Origin: Coniochaeta sp. PMI_546
Lineage: Eukaryota > Ascomycota > Sordariomycetes > Coniochaetales > Coniochaetaceae
Reading direction: 5' to 3'
DNA length: 64,000 nt
NCBI GenBank assembly: GCA_021432605.1
Contig: MU271153.1
Span: 62,001-126,000, forward strand
Shown here one piece after another: positions 10,399-21,638 of this stretch. Under the pieces are notes generated by a model that made no database searches, was not told the origin of the DNA, and saw nothing but the letters and a program-made list of their open reading frames with translations. The translations under genes were made by a program, and so were the position numbers. How positions within the stretch are numbered: position 1 is the stretch's first letter; each line of letters begins with the position of its first letter.

Positions 10399-13300
10399 TT
10401 ACCTCCGCCCACCTCCCCGTGGCTTCCCGACGCCGCCACCCGAAGGACCTCGTCTCTTTTCTTCCCCTAAACCTCTCCTGCCAGACGCTATCCCACCACG
10501 TCCACCCCGGCCGCCTCTTCCACCCCTCCCACCGCGACCACCACGGTCGCCAAACCCGCCGCGACCGCCACGTCCGCGGGCCGAGCTGATCTTGGCCTTG
10601 ATGGCAGCCGCATCATCGACATCCATTTCATCGCCCTCATCATCGTCATCATTTGACTTCTTGTTTGACCACTTCAGCTTACCCCGGAGACCCTTCTTAG
10701 GGACGTCTTTGCCCCTCAGCGCAGCGACATAGGCACCCACGCCCGTCTCTTCGCCGTTCTGGGGTGTGTCGATATCCATTGCCTCATCATCGCCGTCCTT
10801 AAAGATGAGTTTGCCATCCAAATCGACTCTCGCCTTAGTCTTGGTCGGCCGTCTCGTCTTGACCGGTTTGGTGGACGATATGCTGGCAAGCGCTTTGCTG
10901 TCCAGTAGGTCCAGCGGTTCATCGTCATCCTCCACGATGTAAGTGTTCCCGCCCTTTCGCGCGCCCTTCTTCGGCCGGGTGGGCTCTTCATCTTCCGAGC
11001 CTGATGCCTCCGACTCGTCGCTGCTGTAGAGTGCTTGGTCGTATTCGCTCTCGAAACGACCTTTGCGACCTGCTGTCTCCTCCTCGCTCTCCTCCCCGTC
11101 ACCTTCCTTGGCAGCGTCCTTCCTCTTCTTTGCCCTCTCCTTCGTCTTCTTGATGTTAAGGATCAGTTTGCGATCGTCCTCGGGGCAGTTCTTGTTGACC
11201 ACATCGAAGCCGAAGCGCCGCAACATCCGCTCCAGAATGTGCTTCACCTTCGCCCGGAAATGGCCCTTGTGTTCGTGACTCCACACCATCAGGTTCGGCA
11301 GGAGAGTAGCGAGACGTGGCTGGATCATCTCGGTTGGCAGGCTGATCACGCATACCTTCACAAAGCCCAGGCAGCTCTTCACAATCTCCCGGTTATTGGA
11401 GGTAAGGAAAAGGTCCATGGTCTGCACCAGATCCGAAAGCGTGGAGGGATTGAGATGTTCCCGGAACTCGAACAGAATCCTCGTGATGGCGGTAATTGAG
11501 GCGGAAATCATATGAGGCGTGCTTCCGGCAAGACCGGCGCTGACCATGGTCATGTACTCTTCAATGGTAGCAGAAGCGGGGGGAGCGTCCTCAGGCATGT
11601 GAGGGACCTTGCTGTTGTCGATCTTGGCGCCTTCGGCCGCCATCATCTTCTGTCCCATGAGGACGAGAACGTCGAAGGCTGTCGATCTAGCACGTTCATT
11701 GTGCTCTTTGCAGCTGATGACAACCTCGGACAGGATCGAAGGCACGAAATGCAACGACGTGTTTGGCACCAGCGGTATCAACGCTGCAATAGCCGCGAGC
11801 CGGTCCCTTCTAGCAGGGGCAGAAACCTTTTCTGCGCTTGACAGAAGTAGAGCCTGAACTTCCGCGTTCCGCTCCTCGAGAGCAGCCCTTCCCGTGGATG
11901 ACTCGGCCAGGCGCGGGATGAGCTTGTAGGCCTTCTTCTGGAGCTGGGGATCCTCGTCCTTCATCATCGCCAGTGTGGCGATCTCGAAGAGGGCGCCCAA
12001 ACTTTCTCCTGGCAGGTAGATAGACATGGTGATAACGAGGTCCATAAGCGTGTGGGATGTTGAAGGCATCTGCGATGCGGGTTGGTCGGCCTTCCGCTTA
12101 GCTCGTCGGGCGTCCTCCTCATCCTGTAGAGCCGAAGCTAGCATCTTACACACTCGATCAAATGTTTCCATCAACTCTTTCGCAGGTGTAACACTCAAGT
12201 AAGCGTTAATTGTCTGCAATATTGGTCCGCGACTTTGGGGTAGTGTTTGTCCATAGACGTTGAAGAGAACAGCAAGAAAGTTGCCCGCGAGCTGTCCCAG
12301 GTACTCCAGGTTAGCGCAAGCATCCGCCTTGGAAATTCGGCTCTGCAGAACCAGGTCGTCCTCCTCGTCGATAGAGGCTATAGCCTGGTTCGACACCACA
12401 AGTTGCTTCAGAGCCCGGCAAATATCAAGCCGTAGGTTCACTTGTTGATACAACAGATTAGCGAGCATCTCGGCGAAGCCCTTGTCAAAAGCTTCCCTGA
12501 GATCCAGAGGTAGGTCGCAGTAGCCTGGCAGGATAGACCAGATCTGCTGGACCACCGTCTCGAAAATCTTGATCTCCATGGTCTTTTCGGCCGCGCCATG
12601 GTCGAGCACACGCTGGAACATGAGCTCGCTCAAGGGCACAAATTCGGACTTGAAGTGGGTGAGGTTAGTGTTTGCGGTATAATCTCGGAGTAAAGGCAGC
12701 AACCAGGCTCGTCCGGGTTCGTCTCTGCTTGGTTTGGCTAGGTTCAGGGGAAGAAGCTTGAGTACCGTCTCCGGACCCATCGCTCGGATGGCTTTGCCCA
12801 AGACGACATCTGCTTCCTTTTTGCCAGCGAATGCATCAGTACCGCGCATCTCACCAACAGCGCGTGTCACATTCAGCAAGTACGGCGAAGACCTCCACCG
12901 GAGCGAGTCGAACATAGCAGCCAAGACATTGAAGGTCTCCATCCATGCAGCCTGATACTTGACCGTGAGGAGCCCCTCCAAAACCTTTGCTAATTTTTCC
13001 AGGACCTTTTCGTCATATACAGAGGGCTCCAGGATGACTTGTGACGGAATGCAGTTTGCTGCAAAAGAAATCAGGCACTCCGAAGCCGATATCCGGATAT
13101 TGTGGGAGTGAGACTCGAGGAACTGAGCTACTAGGGTAAAGAGCTCTGGTAACCGCTGGAAAGTTTCCTCTGGTTCGATTTGCGCAAATACATCATAGCC
13201 TCTTGATAGGATGGCGATCCACGGCGGGAGTAACTGTGTATCGTTGGCAGAAGGGCGAAGCTCCGATATAATCTCCAAGAGACGCGGCAGTTTCGCGGAG

Positions 13301-14211
13301 GCAACCTCATCAGCCATGCCCTCGAAGATCATCTCAAAGATATCAAAGACAGCCATGGTCATATGCTCGTTGCCACTCCTTGCGATTCCCAGAAGAAGCT
13401 CGCAGAGTTCCTCAATCTTGCGGCTCGGCCAGCCGCCGCTAGCAGAGGCAATCGACTTGACCAGTTGGAGCGCATGTATAAGCTCCGGATCGCTGGCACC
13501 GTCAGAGCCCTTCTTCTCCTTCTTCGCATGGATTGTCTTTTCCGCCAGGTCGTGGAGGCTCTTCATCGCAGTGTCGGCGCACATACCGGCCGCGGGATGA
13601 TCCAGGGATGGGCTCGGCGGTGGCGTTCTGAGGACCTTCCTCAGTGCTTCCTGTGCTCGCTTCCTGACTTTCGGGCGCGGGTCCAGCGCCAAGGCGAGCA
13701 AGCCGGCAATGGCTCGGCGAGGGCTGATCTGCGCCACTGAAAGTTCCCATCCGGCGGCATCCTGAGCCAACAGGAGCGACTCCAAACATCCTATGGAGGG
13801 ACGAATGATAGGCGCATCGGCACCCGGTTGTGAAAGTACTGGGGCGAGCAGAGAGAGGATCTGGGTGAATTTTGCTCGCAGGATGGCTTGTGGAGTGAAT
13901 GGTGTGACGATATCGAGGAGGTAGACGACGGCGGTCGGAAGGTCTTTCTTCTGGTCGCTGCTGGACAGAGCCTGGTCCAGAAGGGCGAGTAGCGCCGCAA
14001 AGTAGGCTGTTGGGGTTGTGTCAGTGTTCTGCTCCTTGAGAGTGTCTTCGACGGCAGCAAGCACAACGGCGGTCTGCACGACAAAGCGTTAGTGTGATTT
14101 GCATTTGTGGGAGGACGACAGCAGCACAGAGAATATCCATACCTGCTTCTGGTTCTGCAGGTTCGGTGACCGAATCTTGTCCAGCTTATCTGCTAGAGAA
14201 AGAGTTGCCAT
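10399..14211 (-). CDS. rrp12: Ribosome biogenesis HEAT-repeat protein Rrp12
   Basis: A 23-codon first exon (14143-14211, MATLSLADKLDKIRSPNLQN) joins a long second exon (10399-14073) to give 1,247 residues. The body is helical HEAT-like repeats, and the NUC173 region that defines Rrp12 lies in the central part (around NIRISASECLISFAANCIP). The C terminus is acidic and basic by turns (ESEEETAGRKGRFESEYDQ), then ends in about 60 residues of RGG/GRGG repeats, a nucleolar RNA-binding feature. Rrp12 is needed for pre-40S and pre-60S maturation and nuclear export. The long Arg-Gly tail is more pronounced than I expect from yeast Rrp12. A telomere-like CCCTAACCCTAACC lies about 170 bp upstream of the start. 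Confidence 0.93.
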
Positions 14212-14639
14212 CTTGAAGTGTCTTTCCAGATCTGGGTCTGGTCAGGTTAGACTTCAAGGGTTGTAAACAAGGTCTACGATGTCAATCGCCATTTTCTGCG
14301 AGGCGCTTTTCACAGAAAAAAGTTCTGTATCGAGGACCCCTCAAAACCGATAAGGGTGGGGCCGCTCAGCGCACTACAACCCCTAACCCTAACCGTTGCC
14401 AGTGTTCCCCAATGCGATGTGAGGCCAAGTTGCAACAGCGGACTGCAAGACAATCAAGGAGCCAAAGTCGAAATAGTCGAACCGTCCTCTGTATTGAGAC
14501 GGCCATTGTACGGGAAAAAGGCTACATGCTAGTAGCCGCAAATGTGAGGTAGTTGCGGCTCCAAAAACGCCCGACCGAGTATCCCCAACGAATGTGCAAA
14601 GCCCAGAACCCTCCACGCCGAAAGCGACCTAGAAGCAAC
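14212..14639. other. RRP12 promoter and SEC17 3' flank
   Basis: This 428-base interval lies between the 5' end of RRP12 and the 3' end of SEC17, both on the minus strand. Its notable content is the telobox at 14379-14394. I see no gene. Confidence 0.6.
14379..14394. promoter_or_regulatory. Telobox (interstitial telomere-like repeat) upstream of RRP12
   Basis: The sequence AACCCTAACCCTAACC-like (aaccctaaccctaacc with one extra C at its left) carries two and a half units of the fungal telomere repeat TTAGGG read on the other strand. Teloboxes are known in promoters of ribosomal-protein and ribosome-biogenesis genes of fungi, where Tbf1-type Myb factors bind. The position 168-183 bp before the RRP12 start codon fits that role. 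Confidence 0.65.
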
Positions 14640-15759
14640 TCAAGAAAACTCGTTATCAGCGTCCTCAATACCATTCTTGATCTTGAGCAAGATGGCCGTC
14701 TTCCACTTATCAAGCTTGCTCATCTGATCATATTGAAACAGTTTCTCGGTAAACAACTCCTGGTCCCCGGCCTCGACTGCTTGGACAAGGTCGACCAAGA
14801 GCTGATGCTCCCGTTGGCTGGTGAATGTAGGGTCCATCTCCCTGTATTTGTCCAGCGCCCTATGTGTCGACACCATATCCTTGGTGGCCATGTGGCAGAT
14901 TCCCGCCTTCAGGAAGTACTCCTTGACTGAATACCGCATGAGGTTGTTGTTGATAGATGCCTGCGCCACCTTCTCGTAGTTCTCGATCGCCTTGTAGTAG
15001 TCTTCTGCGAGTGCGGCCAGGTCGGCCACTTTGAGCCAGAGCTTGTTCGCCAGCCTGTCTCCCGAGGTTAGCGCACACGCCCATGGTTTGATCGCTTCGG
15101 CAGCCATGCCCAGAATCGCACATACGCAGTCGCATTATCCCCTTCGTACCAACCGGCCGCCGTCTCGTAGCACGCTAACGCGGCCTTGGTGTCGCCCAGC
15201 TGTTGTTCATATACTTCGCCCAGGCTCTCCTTGTGCGACGCGGCCCTGCGGAAGTTGCCCTTCGCGCAGTATCTGTCGATGGCGAACTCGAGGCAGCGGA
15301 CAGCATCTTGTGGAGACTCTGTCCGATAGACCTTGAATGCGTCGACCATGATGTTCGCCGCATCATCCGGCTCCTTTAGGTCCTTGAGCGAGATTTGGGC
15401 CGCCTTCTCAAAAGCTTGGCCAGCTTCGCGGTCTGTGTAGGGAAACGACATGGGGTCAGCAGGGTAAAAATGTGCTGAAGAGCTTCCGGACACAAAAGAG
15501 GGTCGTCGCACTCATCTTGGCCATCTTGAAGGCGTTGGCGGCCTGGACATATAGGTCGAAGGCATTCTGGTATTTCTCTTCTCGACCACCAAAGAAACTG
15601 AAGCCGCCCGAAGCTCCTTGCAGCGCCTTATCTGCCTTGATGCAAGATCGGGTCAGCATGGCCTCGAGATATCGGTGGACGAAGAGGGTCGGACAAGCTA
15701 AGCGGCGGGGTAGAAGGTTGTCTTACCTTCTGAAGTAGTGCTCGTGGATCCTGAGCCAT
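14640..15759 (-). CDS. sec17: Alpha-SNAP, vesicular fusion protein Sec17
   Basis: Four exons (15727-15759, 15512-15635, 15126-15432, 14640-15054) give 292 residues, the standard length of alpha-SNAP. The protein is a twisted sheet of TPR-like helices: ADKALQGASGGFSFFGGREEKYQNAFDLY near the start, AFKVYRTESPQDAVRCLE, NFRRAASHKESLGEVYEQQ, then ENYEKVAQASINNNLMRYSVKEY and the acidic C terminus ending DADNEFS. It binds SNARE bundles and recruits the ATPase NSF/Sec18 to disassemble them. The first exon encodes only MAQDPRALLQK, so it is easy to miss. All introns keep phase. It is divergent from the GatC-like gene across 482 bases. Confidence 0.95.
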
Positions 15760-16241
15760 GGCGAGAGTATCGATGGAGGTACGGCTTTGTGCTGGACTAA
15801 ATCAGTGACGAAGTGGTTGCTGATAAGCAATAAGTCGAGGATCTGGCGAGGGTCGCAAAGAGTTGAATGGGTAAATGGCTGGCTTGACGGGGCCGAATGC
15901 TGGGCTGGTTCACGTAGAGCTGGTGAGGCTTGTTGGTGTCACAGCGGCGTGAATAAAAGTGGCTCTCCGCCGCCTCCGGTAACCAACCGCAGTGGGGCTC
16001 CCTTGCTAGCGCAGCCGCAGCGCTTTGCCAGCCTGAACCCAAGCAACTGATTTACCTTGGGAAGTGACCTACATCAGAAGTTTGACACGACGCGACTCCT
16101 ACTTGATGACCACCTGCGTGTACTAAATTCCGTCTCGCACGACCACCACCAACTATCCATAGGTGACCTAAGTTGGCCAATGGCCATGTCTATGTCGGGC
16201 ACATCATAAAGTTCCAGAGTGACTACCTTAGGCGACCGACC
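15760..16241. other. Divergent promoter SEC17 / GatC-like gene
   Basis: This shared upstream region of two divergent genes contains no further gene. An alternative ATG for the rightward gene, in the same frame, lies at 16173. Confidence 0.6.
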
Positions 16242-16874
16242 ATGAGCTCCGTCACGTGCCGCATCGGTCAAGACCTCTGCCGCCTGTCCCGACCAGCTCG
16301 TTATCCGTGGCTACAATGCCCTGCCTCTAGAACCGGGTGTGTGCCTGTATCATTGTGCCAGGCCCTCCGACACTCTTCGACAAGCCAGGGCCAGGCTGCT
16401 CCAGCTGCAATTCTCTCACGTCCGACGTGGTCTGTCCGATCTCTTCTGCCCGACGACCAAGACACCCAGTCAGCGGAAAGCCGCATCACCCCAAAGCAGC
16501 TACACCACCTCCTTCGTCTCTCCGCCCTGCCACTGCCCAAAACTCCCCAAGACGAGGCCAAGATGATCGATGTCTTGCAGTCGCAACTGCTATTTGTCCG
16601 CGACATTCAAAGCGTAGATACGCAGGGAGTTGAGCCCTTGAGGTCTATCAGAGACGAGACGGAAGCGGGCTTAAGCGAGGCTACCATTGGCGTCGACCAG
16701 CTTCGTGACGCCTTAGCCCAGGAGGTTTCCTTTGGATGTAGCAGACGACCCCGGCGTCAGAAGCTCGCGGAAAAACCAACCCCTGAAGTTGAAGGCTGGG
16801 ACCCCTTACAGACAGCATCACAGACGACTGGCCCTTACTTCGTAGTCCGGAGTGGAAAGGACAAAGGCCAATGA
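16242..16874 (+). CDS. Mitochondrial Glu-tRNA(Gln) amidotransferase subunit, GatC-like (Gta3 family)
   Basis: One exon gives 210 residues. The N-terminal 60 residues are rich in Arg and Ser and lack acids, as for a mitochondrial targeting sequence. The core, TPKQLHHLLRLSALPLPKTP, then LQSQLLFVRDIQSVDTQGVEPLRSI, matches the GatC-type fold that bridges GatA and GatB. GVEPL is its hallmark turn. The C-terminal part has EVEGWDPLQTASQTTGPYFVVR, typical of the fungal Gta3 group. The complex converts Glu-tRNA(Gln) to Gln-tRNA(Gln) in the mitochondrial matrix. I prefer ATG 16242 (MSSVTCRIGQDLCRLSR) because it gives a cleaner targeting peptide. ATG 16173 adds 23 residues. Confidence 0.8.
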   Translation: MSSVTCRIGQDLCRLSRPARYPWLQCPASRTGCVPVSLCQALRHSSTSQGQAAPAAILSRPTWSVRSLLPDDQDTQSAESRITPKQLHHLLRLSALPLPKTPQDEAKMIDVLQSQLLFVRDIQSVDTQGVEPLRSIRDETEAGLSEATIGVDQLRDALAQEVSFGCSRRPRRQKLAEKPTPEVEGWDPLQTASQTTGPYFVVRSGKDKGQ

Positions 16875-17229
16875 CGAGACATTCGGTCTCAAGACTTGAC
16901 ATGGGCATGGAAGGGTCGAAATGGTTCATTAGGCTAACTGAGCTAAGTGCTCATCATCGATACCCGTCTTTGACCACAGATCAAGCAAATCCTATCGAAG
17001 GCGAACCTCAGCGGATACAGATATGCCGTATGCAGCCATAGGATATTCCTCATGTAAGATGTGGTATAATGAACCTTGTGCCCTCCATCATGAGACAACG
17101 AAACTCTGTACGCCTGTTCCTTCCCTCTGCCGGATTTTGTTCGATGCTGTACCCGAATACCCTTTCCCGCCTCCCTAACCACTAAAGGTCATGTTCCATC
17201 TCAAGCTAGCGAAGGTGCCGAGAACGTCC
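16875..17229. other. Convergent intergenic region, no gene seen
   Basis: This holds the 3' flanks of the GatC-like gene and the DUF726 gene. Nothing else is apparent. Confidence 0.5.
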
Positions 17230-19599
17230 CTACTGTTTGGCAGACTTCCCACCCTGAGATTTGGCATTCTTCTGAGCGGTCTTATCGTTCTTCTGTTTGA
17301 CTTCCGCCTCCAATCGGGCCGCCTCCATGTCTGGCTCAGTTGCGGCTCTCTTCTGCTCGCGATCCTTGTTCTTCTCCTCAAGAAGACTCAGCGTCTCCTC
17401 ATCTCTGGCGACCTGTTCCAAATTAACGTCCTCCCATCCAATGTGCTTCAGGATGCTGCCGACGAGAAACTGGTATCGCAGGTGGCCGCTGACCTTATCA
17501 GACACGTCCACATTTTCGACGCCCTCGATCTCTTCTATCCGCTGCAAACCCGCGACACCGAACTGTACGCTGCTGGTCCGATAGAGGAACCCGAGTATAA
17601 AGTCGTTCTCCGAGTACACGTTGACCAGTCGACCGGCCACGACGCTCTTCAGTGTGCACCAGACGCGTGGGTCGGATGGAGCGGGAGTCCCCATCATGAC
17701 CACGTTCTCGATCAATCCGAAGGCCCGTTTCTCAGCCAAGCACATCAGGCATGTGTAGATGGTGCGTGCGCCGAGGCTGTATCCTATCAACGTGATGCCT
17801 CGTTCACCCTGGACTTTGTTCATTATGGCGTCTGCCAGGATCAAGCCGGCCTTGTCGGCACGGACCATGCCGACGCTCCAGGGGTTGTCAATGATCTTGC
17901 TGATCTTGAGGAGGCCTAGCGGCCAGAGAGCTTCCATGAGACTGGATAAGACTAGAGGCGCTCCAATGTTAGGCACCCAGGCTCCTCGAACCAATTTTGG
18001 AGTAATAACTTACTTGTCCGAGCGATGATTTCCTTCTTGGCCACAGACCATGCAGCGCTCTTCACAACAGTCTCCAGCGAGTTGCCCATCTTCAACAGAG
18101 CGTCAACTTCCCACCTCAACGCATAGACCTCGTTCTGGTGTCCGAGAGCTCTCCAAGGGTTGACCACATCTTCTTTCTGTGTCAACCAACCGCTGATACC
18201 GAGAACCACTCGCAGACGGCGATCTTCGGGCGCGACATCCTTTCCTCCGCGGAACTCTTCTTTGAGAGCGCCATGGAGTGGCAGAAATGCAAAATCCTGC
18301 ACGTCTTTGGCATACTGCTCCATCATCTTGCCTCCGGCTTTGGCACCGTATATGCCGAACAGGGTGCCGACGACAAATGTGCTCTCCGCCATAGCACCTA
18401 ACAAACTCGCAGCGGCCGTGCCCCCAAGACCAATTCCACCAAGCACAGTTCCGACTCCAGCAGCGACGAGCGGTGCTGCAAGGCCGCCAGTGATACCTAT
18501 CACAGCAGCGCCCGCCACGCTTGCCAGCCCGACCTTCCACCTACGTGAATTTCGATTCTCGTCACTTCGCTTCTGAGCCACCTCATCGCCAGTGAGGTCC
18601 TTGGTAACTTGTGATAAGCTCTTGGCGACCCGGACCTCATCCTCCTCGAGAATATGCAGGGGTATGTGTAGAGATGAAGCCAAGTTGAGAAGAAGGATCC
18701 GAGAGAAAGCGCTGTAGTGCTCGAGGGATAAAACGAGAAGAAGCAATGAATGAAGAAGCAACGTTCGCTTCTCAAAGGGGAGCGAAACAAGTGATGTCGA
18801 CGTCGGAGGGTAGAGCTGAATCAATGTAGCGTCTGCTTCAACGACGCTGGTGCCTGTGTCTACTCCTAATGTAAGTATACGAGCCTTGACAACCAACAAT
18901 ATAGGGGGATACGAGCGACTCACATTTAGGTGCGCTAGGTTGGTTAGTGGGTTTTGTGCCCTTTTTCCATGCAGGACCAGAAGCTTGACCTCTCTGCGGG
19001 CCGTTGGTGTTCTTGACCGAGATCTCGCCGACACGTCTATTGACAGCGACCTGCCAGCGGCGGAAGGCCTGCAGAGTCTCCTTCTTGAGTTCCTGAAGGC
19101 TTGTACCGAGGGCCTCTTTCTCCTCCTTCTGGACCGTCTCCTGAGCAACGTGCTCGAGATTGACTTTCTGGCCAGGCTTCACGTTCTCCTTGACAGTGGG
19201 GTTGGAGTTGTCCTTGCCGCCGCCAACACCCAATGTGAAGTCACGCAGGTTGGCCGGTAGCTTGCTCCAGAAGCTAGGCGGCGAGTCTTTGGGAGTGTCA
19301 ACACCGGTGGAGTCGAACACGCGGTAGATTTGACGCTGCATTCCGTCTGTGATCTTGGCGATGAGCATGTTCAACTCATGCTTCTCAGCACCGTTCAGCA
19401 GACTGCTGAGATCAGCCTCCCGTTTGGGAGTGTGAGGTCTCCGATGTCCTGCTGGAGGCATATCGGCCTGATCGTCTGTTTGGTTATCGGAACGGTTGCC
19501 TGTGTGCTCTGACGAGGATCGAGAAGCCTCCCAGCTCGGATCAGCAACGGCTGCGTCACCGGAAGGTGGGGGCAGCGAATCCTTGGTGTCGCCGGCCAT
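17230..19599 (-). CDS. DUF726 alpha/beta-hydrolase-like membrane protein (Mil1/TMCO4 family)
   Basis: Three exons (18924-19599, 18014-18853, 17230-17951) give 745 residues. The N-terminal 220 residues are low-complexity and charged. A helical part follows, then a glycine/alanine-rich hydrophobic hairpin (VGLASVAGAAVIGITGGLAA through GGIGLGGTAAASLLGAM) likely to sit in membrane. The DUF726 catalytic-like domain includes RVVLGISGWL and GITLIGYSLGARTIY, a GxSxG nucleophile elbow, with VVMMGTPAP after it. The end is a Lys/Glu-rich coiled tail. The yeast member Mil1 binds the AP-1 adaptor medium chain, and the animal member is TMCO4. Enzymatic activity is inferred from the motif only. The first intron uses donor GTGAGT and an acceptor ACACAG; the nearer TTAG would create a stop. 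Confidence 0.88.
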
Positions 19600-20978
19600 T
19601 TTGGAGTTGGAAAAGACTGCTCTCTTTCCGATCCCGACGCGCTTTCCGGATTGGGAGCTTAGATGGCTTGGGAAAGAGCGGGACAGCCGGAAAGAGCAAA
19701 GTGGTGCGATCGATGGTAAGCCTGGGAAGGAGACGGGATATCGCGATGTACCGGCAGGTAGGTGGTACTGTCGCTCCTTCTTGTAGTGGGTGTCTAGCTG
19801 TGAGACCACGCAGAAAATCAATTTGTGGTTAAAGCCAGGCAACTGCCGGTGTTTGTCTCTTGCTTGGAAGTAGCACGCGAAAATGTTGTGCTTTCTATGT
19901 TCGCCTTCTGTTACAAAGCTCCTCCTTCTACTGTGCAAGCAAGTAAACACAACAGTAATGATTGGGCTATTTGACGTCACTCAGCACTTGCACATGCAAG
20001 CTGCCACCAAGCGCATGTGTAACCCGCAGTTGCGCTGAAAGAGACGTGGGGTGGTGATGAGATAGCGGGATCTGTTGCGGGTCTGCCGTCTCGGGTGGCT
20101 TCCTGGTTCCCGCTGATTCGAGCAAGGGTGCCTTACTCCAAGTACACGTGTACACGTAGTGTACGTAAGCCGCTCTGAGATCTGTACTGCACTGTTCAGT
20201 TAGTTCCGAACTTTTGGTTAAGGTACCTTAAGCTTTGTGGACGGTAGCAAGGTAGTGGTGGGCCCCAGAGTTGGCAGGCACGTGTGCTTTGTAACATTTT
20301 GATATTTGTTGGTTACACGTTTGCACGTGTACACGTAAGGTACCTATGGTACTACATAGTAATTCTTGCACCTCTGACTGGAGCCTCCAATTTCCTTACC
20401 TTTCTCACATCAGAACGATTCAGCGGCCTGGCGGAGCGAATCCAGGAACTTCCAAAATCAATACTGGTCGCTGTGAGACAACCAATAGCCCTACAGTGTG
20501 GACTGCCTATCTCACCTCTTATACATCGACTTCTGAGGTGACGTGTTTTGAAGTAGTTGTTGGTCCAAACTCTTCAGCCACTCACTCCATTGGGTTGGCG
20601 CCAGAATCCAAGTATTGCAATTTATCAGAGCAAGGAACAAGGTACCGACAATGCAGTTGAGGACTACACGTGTAAGGTACGGATCCGGGAACCGACGTAC
20701 AGTACCTCTACCGATACTTCCGAAAAAGGACAGAAGCGCGGTACGTAGCCAGCGTCATACCCAGCCCCACATGACTAACTGCCCATACGATCTGAGGATC
20801 AAGGTGATCACAGAAAGACAAACATTTGGCCGCCCTCAACTTTGCCCCACGACTCAAACTATCGGAGATAGTGATCAAACTACTGAACCTGACTACGGAT
20901 CTTGCTCGAATCATTCCAGTGCCGGGTGTTATCTGTCCAGAACCGTGAAGCTCCCTTACGCTGATTACGAAAGATCAA
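19600..20978. other. Long divergent intergenic region with palindrome motifs
   Basis: This 1.38 kb region between DUF726 and YPI1 has no convincing gene. Its middle (20139-20346) carries palindromes of the ACGTGTACACGT and GGTACC type. A plus-strand frame (20615-21127) overlaps the YPI1 start in another frame and shows no family signature. Confidence 0.55.
20139..20346. repeat. Cluster of ACGTGTACACGT / GGTACC palindromes
   Basis: Two copies of a 12-base ACGTGTACACGT palindrome core stand about 190 bases apart, each close to GTACG or GGTACC sequences (for example AAGGTACCTTAA near 20,221). The same words recur in other intergenic regions of this window (see the later entries), not in coding exons. 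Confidence 0.7.
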
Positions 20979-21638
20979 ATGGCGCCTTTGACCCAACGCC
21001 AGGCGGCGCCACCGACCCCGACCTCGAGTCAAACGCAGCTAGCTACCCCCAGCCTGAGCCAGACACAAACACAGACCCAGACCCAGACACAGCCAGCAGC
21101 TATTCTAAGGTTACGCGGCGGTCATAACCCGACCGGTCGATCAGTACAATGGAGCGAAGACGTTGTAGATAACGAAGGATTAGGGAGGAAGAAGTCTAAA
21201 GGTGGGCCTGATCTCTACTATACTGATTGCCAGATGCGGCACGAAAGCTCGAAGTCAAAGTGAACTAACATCTCAGTCTGCTGCATATACCATAAACCCA
21301 AAGGCGTAGACGAGTCCAGCGATGAGTCATCGTCAGACTCGAGCAGCTCCTCATCAGACTCCGAATCCGACGGTGGAGGGCCGTCGTCATCAGCTCCTCG
21401 AAAGCAGCGCGCCGGAGGGAGCAGGAAGGCAAAGAAAGACGGGAAAAAGCACGCTCACGACTGCCATGGTCACGATCATCAACACGACAATGAGGGCGGC
21501 CGGAGACCTGCACACGGAGATGGAAGCAGGAGGAGGAGGACGAGTCCAAACGCCTACGAGAAGATGCCAAAGTACAAGCCGAAAGATGACGGAGGTGGAG
21601 GCGGTGGCTCGCAACAAGGCCCCAGAGTTGGTAGCTGA
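20979..21638 (+). CDS. ypi1: Type 1 protein phosphatase regulator Ypi1
   Basis: Two exons (20979-21201, 21277-21638) give 194 residues. The core RSVQWSEDVVDNEGLGRKKS, continuing across the intron into VCCIYHKPK, is the diagnostic inhibitor-3/Ypi1 motif. VQW is the RVxF-like docking site for the catalytic subunit of PP1 and CCIYH a second conserved contact. Before it are alternating Thr-Gln repeats (QTQTQTQTQTQ) and an LRLRGG stretch. After it come an acidic Ser/Asp block, a His-rich segment (HAHDCHGHDHQHD) and a Gly-rich C terminus ending GPRVGS. Ypi1 controls nuclear PP1 (Glc7). The intron sits exactly inside the motif. The upstream region has the ACGTGTACACGT palindromes. Confidence 0.92.

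Noticed and set aside
11035-11841. Open frames on the plus strand across RRP12
   Set aside because: They are antisense shadows of a strongly conserved coding sequence and show no family signature.
14379-14394. Telomere repeat as a chromosome end
   Set aside because: It has only about two and a half units and lies between two intact housekeeping genes, so it is an internal telobox, not a telomere.
20615-21127. A 170-codon frame overlapping the YPI1 start
   Set aside because: It overlaps YPI1 in another frame, has no recognised domain, and its tail is the QTQT repeat read out of frame.
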